Source: Pseudomonas benzenivorans (GTDB lineage Bacteria; Pseudomonadota; Gammaproteobacteria; Pseudomonadales; Pseudomonadaceae). From it: DNA of 64,000 bases. A model generated the notes under the pieces. It was given only the letters and a program-made list of their open reading frames with translations. It did not search any database and was not told the DNA's origin. Shown one piece after another: positions 54,825 through 64,000 of this stretch. The stretch is taken from NCBI RefSeq assembly GCF_900100495.1, contig NZ_FNCT01000002.1, forward strand, positions 1 through 64,000, written 5' to 3'. Position 1 is the first letter of the stretch, and each line of letters begins with the position of its first letter. A program made the position numbers and the translations under genes.

Positions 54825-56156
54825 TCAGGCCGGCCCAGCCGCCCAGTTCTGCAGGCGCACCACGCTCTCGCGGTAGGGCTTGAGGCCCTGGCTGAGCAGC
54901 AGGATCGAGCTGAGCACCGCCAGTGCGCTGACGATCAGCAGCGAGTAGCGCAGCGCCTGGTCGTCGCCGAACACATAGTCGGTGACCAGCGCCACCGCGG
55001 TCGGGCCGATACCCAGGCCGATCAGGGTGATGACGAATAGGTAGATCGCCGAGGCCTGGCCGCGCATCGAGTTGGGCATGATCTCCTGGATCGCCGCCGG
55101 CGCCACGCCGAACGGCATGCTCAGGCAGAACACCGTTGGCGCCATCAGCAGCGCCGCCCAGATGCCGCTGTCCACCAGCGGGAAACTCAGCACGCAGGGC
55201 ACCGCGCCGATGGCGGCATACAGGCCGACGCGCATATTGGCGTCGCTGCGCCCGTGCCTGGCCATCCAGTCGGCCAGGCGCCCGCCGAAGACGATGCCCA
55301 GGCAGCCGAACACCGCGACTATGCTGCCGTAGACGATGCCGACCTGGCCGGCGTCCCAGCCATGGGTGCGGATGAAGAAGGTCGGCACCCAGGCCGCGCT
55401 GCCGTAGCCGGCGAACGCCAGGCCGGCGAAGCCGAAGTTGTGGCACAGCACGGTGCGCCGGTTGGCGCGGATATAGCGGCCGACATCGGCCAGCGGCACC
55501 GCCACCCCGGCGCCGACGCCGCGCCGCGCCGGTTCCCTGACCGCCAGCATGAGCAGGCTGAACAGCACCCCGGCCGCGCCCAGGGCGAGGAAGATCAGCT
55601 GCCAGGGCCGCACCTCGCCGAGCACCGGCAGCAGCACGTCGCCCTGGGCCGAGGCGACCTTGATCACCAGGCCGCCGAGCAGGAAGGCCAGCCCCGAGCC
55701 CAGGTAGACGCCCATCGAGTAGACGCTGATCGCCGTGGCCCGCCGCTCCGCCGGGAAGCTGTCGGCGATCAGCGAGTAGGCCGCCGGCGACAGCGCCGCC
55801 TCGCCGACGCCGACGCCGATCCGGCACAGCAGGAACTGCCAGTACAGCCGCGCCATGCCACAGGCCGCGGTGGCCGCGCTCCAGAACAGCACGCCGACGG
55901 CGATCAGCCCGCGCCGACTCCTGGTGTCGGCCAGGCGCCCGAGGGGGATGCCGCAGACGGTGTAGAACAGGGCGAAGGACAGGCCCATCAGCAGGCTCAT
56001 CTGGGTGTCGCTGATCAGCAGGTCGCGGCGGATCGGACCGACCAGCAGGTTGAGGATCTGCCGGTCGATGAAGGACAGCACATAGGCCACCATGAGGATG
56101 GCGACAGTGGCCCAGGCGCGGGCACTGGAGGGATAGCCGTTATTGTTGTTGGGCAC
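54825..56156 (-). CDS. MFS transporter (spinster-like)
   Basis: This 12-span inner-membrane transporter (443 aa) belongs to the major facilitator superfamily. The motif-A element GRLADTRSRRGLIAVGVL and the AYVLSFIDRQILNLL first helix resemble the spinster/HpaX-like branch. I chose GTG 56156, 7 bases behind GAGGAG, because it is better placed than the GTG at 56174. No neighbouring catabolic genes identify the substrate. Confidence 0.85.
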   Translation of the reverse strand: MPNNNNGYPSSARAWATVAILMVAYVLSFIDRQILNLLVGPIRRDLLISDTQMSLLMGLSFALFYTVCGIPLGRLADTRSRRGLIAVGVLFWSAATAACGMARLYWQFLLCRIGVGVGEAALSPAAYSLIADSFPAERRATAISVYSMGVYLGSGLAFLLGGLVIKVASAQGDVLLPVLGEVRPWQLIFLALGAAGVLFSLLMLAVREPARRGVGAGVAVPLADVGRYIRANRRTVLCHNFGFAGLAFAGYGSAAWVPTFFIRTHGWDAGQVGIVYGSIVAVFGCLGIVFGGRLADWMARHGRSDANMRVGLYAAIGAVPCVLSFPLVDSGIWAALLMAPTVFCLSMPFGVAPAAIQEIMPNSMRGQASAIYLFVITLIGLGIGPTAVALVTDYVFGDDQALRYSLLIVSALAVLSSILLLSQGLKPYRESVVRLQNWAAGPA

Positions 56157-56323
56157 GGGCGGTCTCCTCGGCACCGGTGGCGCGGTGCGCGACGGTTGAA
56201 AGAGCCGCCAGCTTAGGCCGGTATAGGCCGCGGTGAGTATCGCTCGCAGGCGTTATCAGCCTGGCGAATGCACTGCATCCTTTCGGGCGAATAACTCTGC
56301 GCCCCCCGGGCCACGGGACTCGT

Positions 56324-56388
56324 CGTAGGGTGCGCCGCGCGCACCATGGGCCTTCTGGGATATGGCTGGTGCGCACAGCGCACCCTAC
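56324..56388. repeat. Dispersed palindromic repeat, copy 4
   Basis: GTAGGGTGCGCCGCGCGCACC at the left is mirrored by GGTGCGCACAGCGCACCCTAC at the right. This is the shortest and most symmetric copy, between the MFS gene and hemH. Confidence 0.7.
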
Positions 56389-56392
56389 GGTC

Positions 56393-57415
56393 TTACAGCA
56401 GCGCCGGCGCCCGCTCGCTCAAGGCCTTCAGCGCCGCGACCCAACTCGGATGATCATTCAGGCAGGGCACCAGTTGCAGGCTTTCGCCGCCGGCGGCCTG
56501 GAACTGTTCGCGGCCGCGGTCGCCGATCTCCTCGAGGGTCTCGATGCAGTCGGCGACGAAGGCCGGGCACATCACCAGCAGCTTCTTCACCCCCTGCCGG
56601 GCCAGCTGCTCCAGGCGCGCCTCGGTATAGGGCTCGATCCACTTGGCCCGGCCCAGCCGCGACTGGAAGGAAACCGACCACTGCTGCGGGCGCAGGCCCA
56701 GGCGCGCGGCGAAGGCCTCGGCGCTGCGCAGGCATTGCGCGCGGTAGCAGGTGGCGAGCACCTCGGGCGAGGCCGTGCGGCAGCAATCGGCGCCCTGCAG
56801 GCAATGGCCGCTGCGATCGAGCTTGCGCAGATGGCGCTCGGGCAAACCGTGGAAGCTCAGCAGCAGATGGTCGAAGCCCCGCTCGAGGTAGGGCGTGGCG
56901 CTGTCCGCCAGGGCATCGAGGTACTCCGGCTGGTCGTAGAACGGCGGCAGGACGGACAAGCGCAAATCCAGCTTGCGCGCACGGACCACCCGCCTGGCTT
57001 CCTCGATCACCGTGGTGGTGGTGCTGTCGGCGAACTGCGGGTAGAGCGGCGCCAGGGTGAGCTGCTGGATGCCCTGTGCAGCCAGGCGGGTCAACACCGA
57101 CTCGAGCGACGGCTCGCCATAACGCATCGCCAGCTCGACCGGGCCCTGGCTCCACTGCGCCTGCATCGCCTGTTGCAGACGCCGGCTCAGCACCACCAGG
57201 GGCGAGCCCTCGGCCCACCAGATCGAGGCATAGGCGTGCGCCGACTGCGCCGGGCGCTTGAGCAGGATCAGCGACACCAGCAGGCGGCGCAACGGCCAGG
57301 GCAGATCGACCACATAGGGATCCATCAGGAACTGATTGAGGTAACGCCGGACATCAGCCACTTCGGTCGACGCCGGGGAACCCAGGTTGACCAGCAGCAG
57401 GGCGTGATCGGTCAT
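56393..57415 (-). CDS. hemH: Ferrochelatase
   Basis: HemH inserts Fe2+ into protoporphyrin IX, the last step of haem synthesis. The 340-residue protein has the N-terminal [23 protein letters not shown] in the middle, the catalytic His in [10 protein letters not shown] and the C-terminal [16 protein letters not shown]. It follows the TIGR01777 gene by 12 bp on the minus strand, so both may be read from the promoter near 58450. Confidence 0.95.
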   Translation of the reverse strand: MTDHALLLVNLGSPASTEVADVRRYLNQFLMDPYVVDLPWPLRRLLVSLILLKRPAQSAHAYASIWWAEGSPLVVLSRRLQQAMQAQWSQGPVELAMRYGEPSLESVLTRLAAQGIQQLTLAPLYPQFADSTTTTVIEEARRVVRARKLDLRLSVLPPFYDQPEYLDALADSATPYLERGFDHLLLSFHGLPERHLRKLDRSGHCLQGADCCRTASPEVLATCYRAQCLRSAEAFAARLGLRPQQWSVSFQSRLGRAKWIEPYTEARLEQLARQGVKKLLVMCPAFVADCIETLEEIGDRGREQFQAAGGESLQLVPCLNDHPSWVAALKALSERAPALL

Positions 57416-57427
57416 ATGTATTCCTAG

Positions 57428-58330
57428 TCAGTGACGGCCCAGCAGATCCGCGAGGGCCGTATCCAGATCGGTGAAACGAAAACGGAAACCGGCGTCGAGC
57501 AAGCGCACCGGCAAAGCACGCTGGCCGCCCAGGAGCAAACCGGACAACTCGCCCAACGCCACGCGCAGGACGAACGCCGGGGCCGGCAGCAGTGCCGGAC
57601 GGTGCAGCGCCCGGCCCAGCGCACGGGCGAACTCGCGGTTGCGCACCGGTTGCGGAGCGCAGGCATTATAAGGACCGCTGGCCCGCTCCTGCTGCAAGAG
57701 AAAATCGATCAGGGCGACTTGATCGGCCAGATGAATCCATGACATCCACTGCCGACCATTGCCCAGCGGCCCGCCCAGGCCGAGCTTGAACGGCGGCAGC
57801 AGGCGCTTGAGCATGCCGCCGTCCCGGGCCAGCACCAGACCGGTGCGGATCAGCACCACGCGCATGCCCAGGGCTTCGGCGCGCTGCGCGGTTTCTTCCC
57901 AGGCGCCACAGAGCTGCGCACCGAAATCCTCGCGGACCGGCAGCGAATCCTCGTGCAGCTCGCGCTCGCCGCCGTCGCCGTACCAGCCCACCGCGGAGCC
58001 GGAGAGCAGCAGCCGCGGCTTCTGGACGCGGCCCTCCAGCCAGGCGAGCAACTGCTCGGTGAGGGTAATGCGGCTGGCCCACAGCAGGTTCTTGCGCTTG
58101 CGCGTCCAGGGGCGGTCGGCAATCGGCGCGCCGGCCAGGTTGACCACGGCATCCAGCGACTCCTCGGCCAGTTCGTCGAGCCGGCCAATACCGCGCACCG
58201 AGGCGCCGCACAAGACCGCAACGTGCTGTGGACTGCGGCTCCAGACCGTCAGTTGGTGGCCCTGCTGCAGCCACTGGCGACACAAGGCACGGCCTATCAG
58301 CCCGGTACCGCCGGTCAGCAATATGTGCAT
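57428..58330 (-). CDS. TIGR01777-family NAD-dependent epimerase (YfcH-like)
   Basis: The 300-residue extended-SDR protein has the Rossmann motif LTGGTGLIGRAL (5-16), LAGAPIADRPWT, the GSAVGWYGDGG Tyr site and the C-terminal DUF1731 region. No substrate is established for the family. It heads a pair with hemH and is divergent from the FAD oxidoreductase across an inverted-repeat operator (58457-58482). In P. putida the same set of genes sits beside a light-sensing MerR regulator and phrB, as I recall. Confidence 0.87.
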   Translation of the reverse strand: MHILLTGGTGLIGRALCRQWLQQGHQLTVWSRSPQHVAVLCGASVRGIGRLDELAEESLDAVVNLAGAPIADRPWTRKRKNLLWASRITLTEQLLAWLEGRVQKPRLLLSGSAVGWYGDGGERELHEDSLPVREDFGAQLCGAWEETAQRAEALGMRVVLIRTGLVLARDGGMLKRLLPPFKLGLGGPLGNGRQWMSWIHLADQVALIDFLLQQERASGPYNACAPQPVRNREFARALGRALHRPALLPAPAFVLRVALGELSGLLLGGQRALPVRLLDAGFRFRFTDLDTALADLLGRH

Positions 58331-58456
58331 GGCATCCTCCTCGCATGTCCTGACGCAGGGTATTTGGCTTCAGTTTTATCGATGGTGTGGAAACGTGCCT
58401 TTCATCCGCCCACGAATTGTCTTAAATAAAGATAGGCACGATTGAAGCCGACAACC

Positions 58457-58482
58457 CTATACACGAAAGCATAACCGTATAG
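58457..58482. promoter_or_regulatory. Candidate light/stress operator CTATAC-N14-GTATAG
   Basis: CTATAC (58457-58462) and GTATAG (58477-58482) are a perfect 6-bp inverted repeat separated by exactly 14 bp. They lie in the 199-bp divergent region between the TIGR01777 and FAD-oxidoreductase genes. The same architecture with TTGTAC arms occurs twice in front of the desulfidase-photolyase genes. MerR-family dimers use similarly spaced palindromes. Confidence 0.6.
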
Positions 58483-58505
58483 CTTTTGTCTAAAGCGTCG
58501 CCTAG

Positions 58506-59516
<1,011 letters not shown>

Positions 59517-59602
59517 CGCAGACCGCGGCGAGCCGATCGACTGGCGTGAACGGCACGGCCGCCCGCGCTGGCTGAGGGGCGGGAACCCGCCGCCTCGGCA
59601 GT

Positions 59603-60511
59603 TCAAATCGTCCCAGCGCCGAGCAGCGGCCGCAGCGCCTCGGCCAGCAGCGGCGCCATGGCCACGACGTTGCTCGGATGGGCGATGCAGTCGGTGCTCC
59701 ACACCTCGCCGACCCCTGCGGCCTCGAGCACCGCCAGCGCATCGCCGGCGAACAGCGCATGGGTCACCGCCACATCCACCGAGGCGGCGCCGGCCGCCAG
59801 CAGCAGCTCGGCGGCGCGTGCCAGGGTACGCCCGGAACTGGCCACGTCGTCCAGCAGCACCACCTGGCGCCCCTTGACCGCAAGCGCCGGCAGGACGATC
59901 TCGACCTGGCGATCGCCCTGCCGGCGCTTTTCACAGACCCCATGCTCGAAGCCGCCAACCGCGGCGGCGGACTCGATCCACTGCGCCGACTCGGCATCCG
60001 GGCCGATCAGCAGTGGACGATCGCGCTGCCCGGCCACCCACTGCGCCAGCAGGGGCGCGGCGGACAGCGCCAGCGCGGCCGGCAGTGGCACCGCCTGCTC
60101 GAGCCGGTCGATGCGGTGCAGGTGCGGATCGACGGTGACCAGCGCATCGAAGTGCTGCGCCAGGAAGCGCCCGATCACCCGCTGGCTGACCACCTCGCCG
60201 GGGGCGAAGGCAATGTCCTGGCGCATATAGGCCAGGTACGGCGCCACCAGTAGCAGGCGCTGCGCCCCCAGTGTCCGGGCCTCGTCGGCCAGCAGCAACA
60301 GTTCGACCAGCTTGTCGTTGGGCCGGTCCAGGCTGCGGTAGATCAGCAGCTGGCCGGGCAGCGCCTGCCCCGGCGCCAGCGGCAGGCGCAGGCGCAGCTC
60401 CTCATCGGGGAAACGGTGACGCTCGACGCACGCCGCCGCCAGCCCCAGGGCGCGGGCCAGGCGCTGGGCCGGCTCGCGCTCGTCATCGAAGTACAGCAGC
60501 CAGGTATCCAT
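59603..60511 (-). CDS. Divergent ribose-phosphate pyrophosphokinase (PRPP synthetase-like)
   Basis: The 302-residue protein has the two-domain PRT fold of PRPP synthetases. FPDEELRLRL near the N terminus, PYLAYMRQDIAFAPGE for ATP binding, DPHLHRI, the flexible-loop lysine in CEKRRQGDRQVEI and the PRPP-binding VVLLDDVASSGRTL are visible. It lacks close similarity to housekeeping Prs over other stretches. Its start overlaps the end of the AMP-phosphorylase-like gene (TGATG), so both act together. It may make or use PRPP from ribose phosphate linked to that enzyme. Confidence 0.8.
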   Translation of the reverse strand: MDTWLLYFDDEREPAQRLARALGLAAACVERHRFPDEELRLRLPLAPGQALPGQLLIYRSLDRPNDKLVELLLLADEARTLGAQRLLLVAPYLAYMRQDIAFAPGEVVSQRVIGRFLAQHFDALVTVDPHLHRIDRLEQAVPLPAALALSAAPLLAQWVAGQRDRPLLIGPDAESAQWIESAAAVGGFEHGVCEKRRQGDRQVEIVLPALAVKGRQVVLLDDVASSGRTLARAAELLLAAGAASVDVAVTHALFAGDALAVLEAAGVGEVWSTDCIAHPSNVVAMAPLLAEALRPLLGAGTI

Positions 60512-62085
60512 CAAAACTCCACGAACAGCGGCGTGACCTCATCGGCCGTGCCGAGGCTGAAACCCGAATGGCGCGTGCAGGCCTGGCGGGCGAATTCCAG
60601 GTCGGCCGGATAGGCCGCATACACCCGGTACAGCGGCTCGCCGGCCTGCACCGGTTCGCCCAGCTTGCGCAGCAGCTCGACGCCGGCCCCCTGCACCTTC
60701 GGCGCCCCGGCCAGGCGCGCGATGCGCGCCAGTTGCAGGTTGTCGATGGCGCTGACCACGGCGCTGCGTTCGGCGCCGATCTCGAAGCTCAGCGGCGCCA
60801 ACGGCGGCCGCTGCGGATCGAACGCCCGAGCCCCCTGGGCCTGCATGATGGCGCGCATCTTGGCCAGCGCGCGGCCGGAATCGAGGATCTCGCGGGCGAT
60901 CGCGAAGCCGTCGCCGCCGCGCACATCCGGATCGAATTCGAGCACCCGTCCGGCCAGGCGCAAGGCCTTCTGCCGCAGGTCGTTGGGCGCCGCCGGCTCG
61001 TTGTGCAGCACCGCCATCACGTCGCGCGCCTCGAGCACCGGGCCGATGCCGCGGCCGACCGGCTGGCGGCCGTCGCTGATCACCACATCGATGACCAGGC
61101 CCATGCGCCCGGCGACGTATTCGAACAGCTTGCGCAACCGCTGCGCCTCCGGCATCGAACGCACCTTGGCGGTCGGCCCGACCGGGATGTCCAGCAGCAG
61201 GTGGGTGGAACCGGCGGCGAGCTTCTTCGACAGGATCGAGGCGACCATCTGCCCCGGCGAGTCGATCGACAGCGGCCGCTCCACGGCGATCAGCACGTCG
61301 TCGGCCGGCGACAGCTCGCTGGTGCCGCCCCAGGCCAGGCAGCCGCGGTGCTCGCGGACGATCTCCTCGAGGCGCTCGAAGGGCAGCTCGACATTCGCCA
61401 GCACCTCCATGGTGTCGGCGGTGCCGGCCGGCGAGGTGATCGCCCGCGACGAGGTCTTCGGGCAGAGCATGCCGTGGGCCGCGACGATCGGCACCACCAG
61501 CATCGAGGTGCGGTTGCCGGGAATCCCGCCGATGCAGTGCTTGTCCACCACCGGATGCTCGTGCCAGTCCAGCTGGCGACCGACCCTGGCCATGGCGTCG
61601 CTGAGGAAATACACCTCCTCGCGGTCCAGCTCGCCCTGGTTGCAGGCGACCACGAAGGCGGTCAGTTCGATCTTCGAATAACGGTGCTCGGCGATGTCGC
61701 GGACGATCGCCTGAAAGTCCTCGCGCGCCAGGCGCTCGCCGGCGATCTTGCGGTGCAGCGCGGGAATCGAGCCGGGCGGCTCGGCCTGGGAGATGCTCGC
61801 CGGATGGCCATTGTCCACGCCCAGTTGGGCGAAGGCGTCCTCGGACAGGCCCAGCTCGTCCAGCCCGACGATGCAGCCGTCATCCACCACGTTGAGGCTG
61901 GCGAGGATCCGCCGGCCATTGGCGCTGACCTCGACCTTGGCCAACGCCTGGAAGCCTTCGGCGCGATACAGCGCACAGTCGCGATGCAGGTAGGCGACGT
62001 TCTCGCGGTAGGTGTCGATCCCCACCCGGCGCAGGCGCAGCGGGGTGGCGGGGCCGAGGGAGCGCGTGGGCGGCTGATCGTTCAT
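60511..62085 (-). CDS. AMP phosphorylase-like protein (archaeal-type thymidine phosphorylase family)
   Basis: The 524-residue protein has an ~80-residue N-terminal domain, then the nucleoside phosphorylase fold. The phosphate-binding motifs [13 protein letters not shown] and [18 protein letters not shown] match the archaeal AMP phosphorylase pattern and differ from DeoA (SGRGLGHTGGTLDK). AMP phosphorylases convert AMP and phosphate to adenine and ribose 1,5-bisphosphate. Whether this bacterial form uses AMP or thymidine is not settled. Its translational overlap with a PRPP-synthetase-like gene is telling. Confidence 0.8.
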   Translation of the reverse strand: MNDQPPTRSLGPATPLRLRRVGIDTYRENVAYLHRDCALYRAEGFQALAKVEVSANGRRILASLNVVDDGCIVGLDELGLSEDAFAQLGVDNGHPASISQAEPPGSIPALHRKIAGERLAREDFQAIVRDIAEHRYSKIELTAFVVACNQGELDREEVYFLSDAMARVGRQLDWHEHPVVDKHCIGGIPGNRTSMLVVPIVAAHGMLCPKTSSRAITSPAGTADTMEVLANVELPFERLEEIVREHRGCLAWGGTSELSPADDVLIAVERPLSIDSPGQMVASILSKKLAAGSTHLLLDIPVGPTAKVRSMPEAQRLRKLFEYVAGRMGLVIDVVISDGRQPVGRGIGPVLEARDVMAVLHNEPAAPNDLRQKALRLAGRVLEFDPDVRGGDGFAIAREILDSGRALAKMRAIMQAQGARAFDPQRPPLAPLSFEIGAERSAVVSAIDNLQLARIARLAGAPKVQGAGVELLRKLGEPVQAGEPLYRVYAAYPADLEFARQACTRHSGFSLGTADEVTPLFVEF

Positions 62086-62225
62086 GGGACTCGCATGGCC
62101 AGGGAGTGGAACTCTCTATGTACGACCCTGCGCCGCCGCTGCCAAGCCCTGCGCGCCGCTTTGCGCAGATGTCTTGAGCTGGATCAGCTCCGACGGCCGC
62201 AGGGCCGAACATACCTATACCTATC

Positions 62226-62251
62226 TTGTACAAATTGATTGACTAGTACAG
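62226..62251. promoter_or_regulatory. Operator box B, TTGTAC-N14-GTACAG
   Basis: TTGTAC (62226-62231) and GTACAG (62246-62251) match at 5 of 6 inverted positions with 14 bp between. It covers the -35 hexamer of the promoter at 62239, so a bound repressor would block polymerase. Confidence 0.6.
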
Positions 62252-62266
62252 CTAAAAACCTATGAT
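62239..62266 (+). promoter_or_regulatory. Sigma-70 promoter of the desulfidase-photolyase operon
   Basis: TTGACT (62239-62244) and TATGAT (62261-62266) are spaced by 16 bp. Transcription should start near 62273, giving a ~48-nt leader. Both operator boxes overlap or adjoin it. Confidence 0.65.
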
Positions 62267-62274
62267 CGACAAAG

Positions 62275-62300
62275 TTGTACAGGAACCGTATGCCGTACAA
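62275..62300. promoter_or_regulatory. Operator box C, TTGTAC-N14-GTACAA
   Basis: TTGTAC (62275-62280) and GTACAA (62295-62300) are a perfect inverted repeat with 14 bp between. It lies just after the expected transcription start, a second blocking position. Confidence 0.65.
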
Positions 62301-62320
62301 GTCCATTCGAGGTCGCCTGC

Positions 62321-63280
62321 ATGCCCCCGCACAGCCCGAAGATCCGCGTCGCCATCAGCGCCTGCCTGCTCGGTGCCGAGGTGCGCTACAACGGCGGCCA
62401 CAAGGCGTCGCGCCTGTGCCGCCAGGTCCTCGACGAGCATTTCGACTTCGTCCCGCTGTGCCCGGAGGTGGCGATCGGCCTGGGCATCCCGCGCGAACCG
62501 CTTCGCCTGGTCGGCGCTCCCGGCGCGCCGCGCGCGGTCGGCAGCGTGCAGCGCCAGCGCGACGTCACCGCCCCGCTGGCGGCCTATGGCGAGCGCATGG
62601 CCGGCGAGCTGGGCGATATCTGCGGCTACATCTTCATGCAGCAGTCGCCGTCCTGCGGCCTTGAGCGGGTCAAGGTCTACCAGGACCACGGCCGCCCGAG
62701 CGAGCCCAAGGGCCGCGGCATCTTCGCCGCGGCCTTCTGCGCGCGCCGCCCGGACCTGCCGGTGGAGGAAGATGGCCGGCTCAACGATCCGGTGCTGCGC
62801 GAGAACTTCCTCAGCCGCGTATACGCCTACGCCGAGTGGCAACAGCTGCTGCGCAGCGGCCTGTCGCGCAAGGCCCTGCTGGATTTCCATTCGCGCTACA
62901 AGTACCTGCTGCTGGCCACCCACCCGCTGCAGTACCGGGCGCTCGGCCGCCTGCTCGGCAACCTCCGCCAGCACCAGCTGGAGCAGCTGGCGCCGCGCTA
63001 TTTCAGCGCACTGATGGCGGCGCTGAAGCACTGCGCGACCCGGCGCAGCCACAGCAACGTCCTGCAGCACCTCAGCGGCTACCTCAAGCGATCCCTGAGC
63101 GGCGACGACAAGCAGGAACTGCAGCAGCTGATCGGCCAGTACCGCCAGGGCATCGTGCCGCTGGTGGTGCCGCTGACCCTGCTCAAGCACCACCTGCGCC
63201 GCCACCCGGATCGCTACCTGGCGCAGCAGGTCTACCTGCAGCCGCACCCGGAAAGCCTCAGCCTGCGCAACGCCCTATGA
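62321..63280 (+). CDS. rudS: TudS-DUF1722 fusion, predicted tRNA 4-thiouridine desulfidase (RudS type)
   Basis: The 319-residue protein has an N-terminal DUF523/TudS domain (~1-150) and a C-terminal DUF1722 (YbgA) domain (~185-310). The three cysteines that would hold a [4Fe-4S] cluster are C15 (SACLLG), C47 (PLCPEV) and C112 (SPSCG). RudS-type fusions in Pseudomonas are reported to remove sulfur from 4-thiouridine in tRNA. That base is the near-UV target that crosslinks and halts growth, so pairing with photolyase makes sense. A GAGG ribosome site precedes ATG 62321. Confidence 0.82.
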   Translation: MPPHSPKIRVAISACLLGAEVRYNGGHKASRLCRQVLDEHFDFVPLCPEVAIGLGIPREPLRLVGAPGAPRAVGSVQRQRDVTAPLAAYGERMAGELGDICGYIFMQQSPSCGLERVKVYQDHGRPSEPKGRGIFAAAFCARRPDLPVEEDGRLNDPVLRENFLSRVYAYAEWQQLLRSGLSRKALLDFHSRYKYLLLATHPLQYRALGRLLGNLRQHQLEQLAPRYFSALMAALKHCATRRSHSNVLQHLSGYLKRSLSGDDKQELQQLIGQYRQGIVPLVVPLTLLKHHLRRHPDRYLAQQVYLQPHPESLSLRNAL

Positions 63281-63384
63281 AGCACGACGCCTGCTCGGCC
63301 GGGCGCTGGTCGGCAGCGCGCGGCGACGCTCCCCCGCCGGCCCTGGCGCAAGCCCCGCTGGAACAACCGCCATGCGCCAACTGA
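63277..63384 (+). pseudogene. Short ORF between rudS and phrB, possible regulator relic
   Basis: ATG 63277 overlaps the rudS stop as ATGA and opens a 35-residue frame (MKHDACSAGRWSAARG...). It ends 13 bp inside phrB. In other pseudomonads, for example PAO1 (PA4658-PA4660 as I recall), a MerR-type regulator gene stands exactly here. The frame shows no helix-turn-helix, so a relic is only a suggestion; a short linker is equally possible. Confidence 0.25.
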
Positions 63385-64000
63385 TCTGGCTGCGCAGCGA
63401 CCTGCGCGTGCAGGACAACAGCGCCCTGGCCGCGGCCATGGCTGCAGGGCCGACGCTGGCGCTGTTCCTGCTCAGCCCTGGGCAATGGCAGGCCCATGAC
63501 GATGCACCGTGCAAGGTCGACTTCTGGCTGCGCAACCTGGGCGAACTGGCGCGGGCGCTGGGCCAGCTCAATGTACCGCTGCTGCTGCGCCGGGCCGACC
63601 GCTGGGACGCGGCACCGCGGGTGATCGGCGAACTGTGCCGGCAGCTGCGCATCACGACGGTGCGGGTCAACGAGGAATACGGCGTCAACGAGAGCCACCG
63701 CGACCGGGCGGTGGCGCAGACGCTGGCGTGCCAGGGCGTCGGCTTTCACGCCCACCTCGACCAGTTGCTGTTCCAGCCGGGCAGCGTGCTGAGCCATTCC
63801 GGCGGCTATTTCCAGGTCTACAGCCAGTTCCGCAAGGTCTGCTACCGGCGCCTGCACGGCAGCCTGCCCGCCTTGCTCCAGCAGCCGGCTGCGCAGGCGC
63901 CGCTGGGCCTGGTGGGCGATGCCATCCCCAGGGCGGTGAGCGGCTTTGCGCCCCCTGCCGAGAGTCTTCGAGCGCTTTGGCCGGCCGGCGAGCAGGAGGC
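63372..64000 (+). CDS. phrB: Deoxyribodipyrimidine photolyase (N-terminal part, cut by window end)
   Basis: PhrB repairs cyclobutane pyrimidine dimers using blue or near-UV light. The visible ~209 residues are the N-terminal antenna domain, opening with MRQLIWLRSDLRVQDNSAL. They continue through EEYGVNESHRDRAVAQ and SGGYFQVYSQFRK into the linker. The FAD-binding domain is outside the window. The gene starts 91 bp after rudS on the same strand and is probably read from the promoter at 62239. Confidence 0.92.
   Translation, partial: MRQLIWLRSDLRVQDNSALAAAMAAGPTLALFLLSPGQWQAHDDAPCKVDFWLRNLGELARALGQLNVPLLLRRADRWDAAPRVIGELCRQLRITTVRVNEEYGVNESHRDRAVAQTLACQGVGFHAHLDQLLFQPGSVLSHSGGYFQVYSQFRKVCYRRLHGSLPALLQQPAAQAPLGLVGDAIPRAVSGFAPPAESLRALWPAGEQE

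Overview
This is high-GC Pseudomonas chromosome, probably from the P. alcaligenes/resinovorans/stutzeri side of the genus. The evidence is codon use, MvaT with PurU and SbcB in the PAO1-like order, the hpt-upp-uraA and hemH neighbourhoods, Pseudomonas REP-type intergenic repeats, and the tail of a chromosomal integron. No tRNA, rRNA or CRISPR array was seen.

Region 1 (1-3000) is the end of an integron cassette array: three attC sites, a truncated membrane-protein cassette, an IS1182-family insertion sequence abutting attC1, an orphan 113-aa cassette gene and a PaaI-type thioesterase cassette. Region 2 (3.0-8.9 kb) holds an M14 carboxypeptidase, a complete cytochrome bd-I operon (cydP-cydA-cydB-cydX-ybgE), a Sel1-repeat lipoprotein and two nested MITE-like palindromic elements. 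Region 3 (8.9-12.7 kb) has an SDR/LysR divergent pair and a small YCII/DUF899/NTF2-like operon.

Region 4 (12.5-34.7 kb) is a hexuronate/aldarate utilisation island. TRAP transporter genes (dctPQM) would bring in glucuronate or galacturonate. An aldose-epimerase-like mutarotase, uronate dehydrogenase and an SMP-30 lactonase would give glucarate or galactarate, which TctCBA would also import directly. GarD, two GudD paralogues and an L-talarate/galactarate dehydratase would make 5-keto-4-deoxyglucarate; KdgD and a semialdehyde dehydrogenase would take it to 2-oxoglutarate. A FadR-type GntR repressor gene sits at the end. I find five copies of one candidate operator, GTYRTMVKACAAC, at the island's promoters.

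Region 5 (35-43 kb) holds core genes: a small conserved protein, a HerA-like ATPase (YjgR), a dCache chemoreceptor, a CBS protein, purU, mvaT and sbcB. Region 6 (43.3-51 kb) is a tightly overlapping membrane operon (BPSS1780-like, RDD, SpoIIM-like, DUF4129, DUF4350, MoxR ATPase, DUF58). Region 7 (51-56 kb) holds nucleobase salvage (hpt, upp, uraA) and an MFS transporter.

Region 8 (56-64 kb) combines hemH, a TIGR01777 epimerase, an FAD oxidoreductase, an archaeal-type AMP-phosphorylase-like gene with a divergent PRPP synthetase, a TudS-DUF1722 (RudS-type) tRNA desulfidase and photolyase phrB, cut by the window end. Two promoter regions here carry the same unusual operator architecture, (T/C)TRTAC-N14-GTAYA(A/G), in three copies. 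I read this as a light- or UV-response regulon and consider it the most interesting signal in the window.
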